Assembly: GCF_033439725.1 (NCBI RefSeq)
Contig: NW_026944385.1
Span: 682,001 to 746,000 of the forward strand
Source: Neurospora tetraspora
Taxonomy: Eukaryota; Ascomycota; Sordariomycetes; Sordariales; Sordariaceae
Direction of reading: 5' to 3'
Length of the DNA stretch: 64,000 nucleotides
Shown here: one piece after another, positions 62,803-64,000 of the stretch
How positions within the stretch are numbered: the stretch's first letter is position 1
How the letters are laid out: every line of letters starts with the position of its first letter
The notes under the pieces: generated by a model
The model's input: the letters and a program-made list of their open reading frames with translations, nothing else
Databases searched by the model: none
What the model was told of the DNA's origin: nothing
Position numbers and translations under genes: made by a program

Positions 62803-63761
62803 TAGGATGGGGATGAGAGGTGGTGTAGGTCGATACTGCGTGTTGAGGCGAGGGGTTAAAGGATGGTACCTATGCCTCCGTGATCAGAGATTTTGAGGTC
62901 AGCGGAATTAGTGTTACTGTAATGAATGATCAAGTTATGAAAAAAAAAGGCAGGAGCGACACGGCCTACATGTAAACCAAGGAAGGTGTTGCGGAAGACG
63001 AGTGACGCGACCGTGTCAAGCCAGTGGAATAGTCACGATGAGACCGCTTGATCACGAGTTTCTAGACCATAATCAGTCAGGCAACAAAGCAAAATGCAAA
63101 AATAGAAGAACAAAAAAGTCAAAAAGCTCAGCCGCCCAGGGCAGGAGTCGAACTCGTGCCCAGCTGCGACCTACGAAAATACCGCGCGTTTTCTGGCTAC
63201 CAGCACACCTACCACGTCGGCTACTGGGAGTTGTTGGAAGGTCCGAACCTTCGGCTTATATGGTCCAAGTCCTGCCGCAGCGCCGCTGGACGTACATCAT
63301 GAGTTCATCCGTCAAAGGGACCATAACGCGCCTGTCGAGCTCCCCCCTTCACGGGGATCGATCTCCCCTCCTTAAGGCCGACAATAGACAGGGTGAATGG
63401 CGAGAGCTCTAATGAACCAAAACAAATACAAACCTGCCCGTTTAGCGTCAGTCATCAGTTCAAAGTTAAGTTGTGGTGATGGACCTACCATAGCACCGTG
63501 CCGAGCCTGAGTGTGGTGGTCTCTTGGATGGTGAATGCTCGAAGTCGCCAGGTTTGCGACTTACAAACTTGACCTGAGGCGACTGTCGATTGACGAACAA
63601 GAATAAAATGCCGTCAAAGGCACGCCCTTTCGACTACTGCTCTTCTGCCCTACCACCACTCCTTTCTTGGTCTTTTTTTCGGACCTTATTTAAGACTAAA
63701 GAACGTCACTCTCCTTTGAACAGCTGCATAGTCTACCCTCGTTGACGCCTCAAAAGACAAG
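62803..63761. other. Intergenic with SINE-like element and B12 promoter
   Basis: Contains the tRNA-like element listed next. 63600-63761 is pyrimidine-rich 5' flank of B12. Confidence 0.5.
63120..63240 (-). repeat. tRNA-derived SINE-like element, copy 2
   Basis: Minus strand has an A-box-like TAGCCGACGTGGTAGG, TTTTCGTAGG, a B box (GAGTTCGACTCC) and the GGCGGCTGAGCTTTTTGAC end, then TTTTTT as a possible Pol III terminator. Second member of the family seen at 50096-50190. Confidence 0.5.
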
Positions 63762-64000
63762 ATGACGGACGACCTCAAAGATATCGTCTCTACCATTGCC
63801 AACAGCCACATTGATCCGGCGTCGGCTTCAACCCAACATCTGCTACAGGCCATTGCGGCCGCGGCCATGGACGTTCTCGACACCCAACCCACCGATACCG
63901 GTAGCGCTAGCCGGTCCAGCCAGGCCATTTTTCCTTCTATTTCTCCTTCTCTTTTTAAGCCAGTCACAGCCGCTGTCGAGGCCGACACTACCACCAAACT
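63762..64000 (+). CDS. B12: probable family-B gene, 5' part only
   Basis: Open from ATG 63762 to the window edge, 79 full codons. The start MTDDLKDIVSTIANSHIDPA resembles B10 (KEVVQKLAKLNIDPP) and B2 (TDVIQRMRELNIDP), including the IDP that ends the signature. A Gln/Ala helix (STQHLLQAIAAAAMDVLDTQ) and a Ser/Pro-rich stretch follow, as in other members. No intron site is needed in the visible part. Membership is likely from position, orientation and start, but the C-terminal part is outside the window. Confidence 0.55.
   Translation, partial: MTDDLKDIVSTIANSHIDPASASTQHLLQAIAAAAMDVLDTQPTDTGSASRSSQAIFPSISPSLFKPVTAAVEADTTTK

Noticed and set aside
1-64000. CRISPR array, bacterial operon or riboswitch
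   Set aside because: Spliced fungal genes throughout; repeats present have no spacer structure.

Overview
The window reads as nuclear DNA of a filamentous ascomycete of the Sordariales, most like Neurospora or Sordaria. The evidence is short introns of about 44-117 nt with GTNNGT donors, CTAAC/CTGAC branch sites and YAG acceptors; a typical fungal 40S ribosomal protein S20; fungal-only families (PTH11-like rhodopsin-domain protein, filamentous P450); and two strongly AT-biased tracts that look like repeats mutated by RIP. No search was run, so the genus is inference.

Layout. 1-3566 is the 3' part of a long Ser/Pro/Gly-rich protein. 4.2-19.1 kb holds seven minus-strand genes (A1-A7) that share a basic coiled-coil module, several with a short phase-1 first exon; I recognise no named family. 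A7 also carries repeats in the register of the RNA polymerase II C-terminal heptad. 12.7-17.3 kb, between A6 and A7, is a gene-poor mosaic. 19.6-22.6 kb has a GIY-YIG-like fragment, an antisense F-box/2EXR-like ORF and a small DUF1476-like protein. 22.6-27.8 kb has a rhodopsin-domain membrane protein between two RIP-like tracts.

27.8-42 kb is a conserved housekeeping block: gamma-butyrobetaine dioxygenase (carnitine synthesis), 40S S20, an ASCC2/Cue3-like CUE protein (ribosome rescue), a Nup42-type CCCH/FG nucleoporin, a cytochrome P450 and an unknown coiled-coil protein whose frame is interrupted by TAG.

44.6-64 kb holds a second array, family B: three minus-strand genes, then seven plus-strand genes and an eighth running off the right edge. 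Most share an N-terminal signature like MDSTxxVxxxMxxLxI, usually one uninterrupted exon, a low-complexity middle, a basic helical segment and often an acidic tail ending in MEE. Around 53-57 kb whole units, promoters included, are tandem duplicates. A doubly interrupted relic lies at 49.2 kb.

The most interesting content is therefore the two young-looking orphan gene arrays flanking an ordinary gene block. Their function cannot be read from sequence. Disorder plus coiled coil, local duplication, internal repeats and recurrent in-frame stops indicate fast birth and decay.
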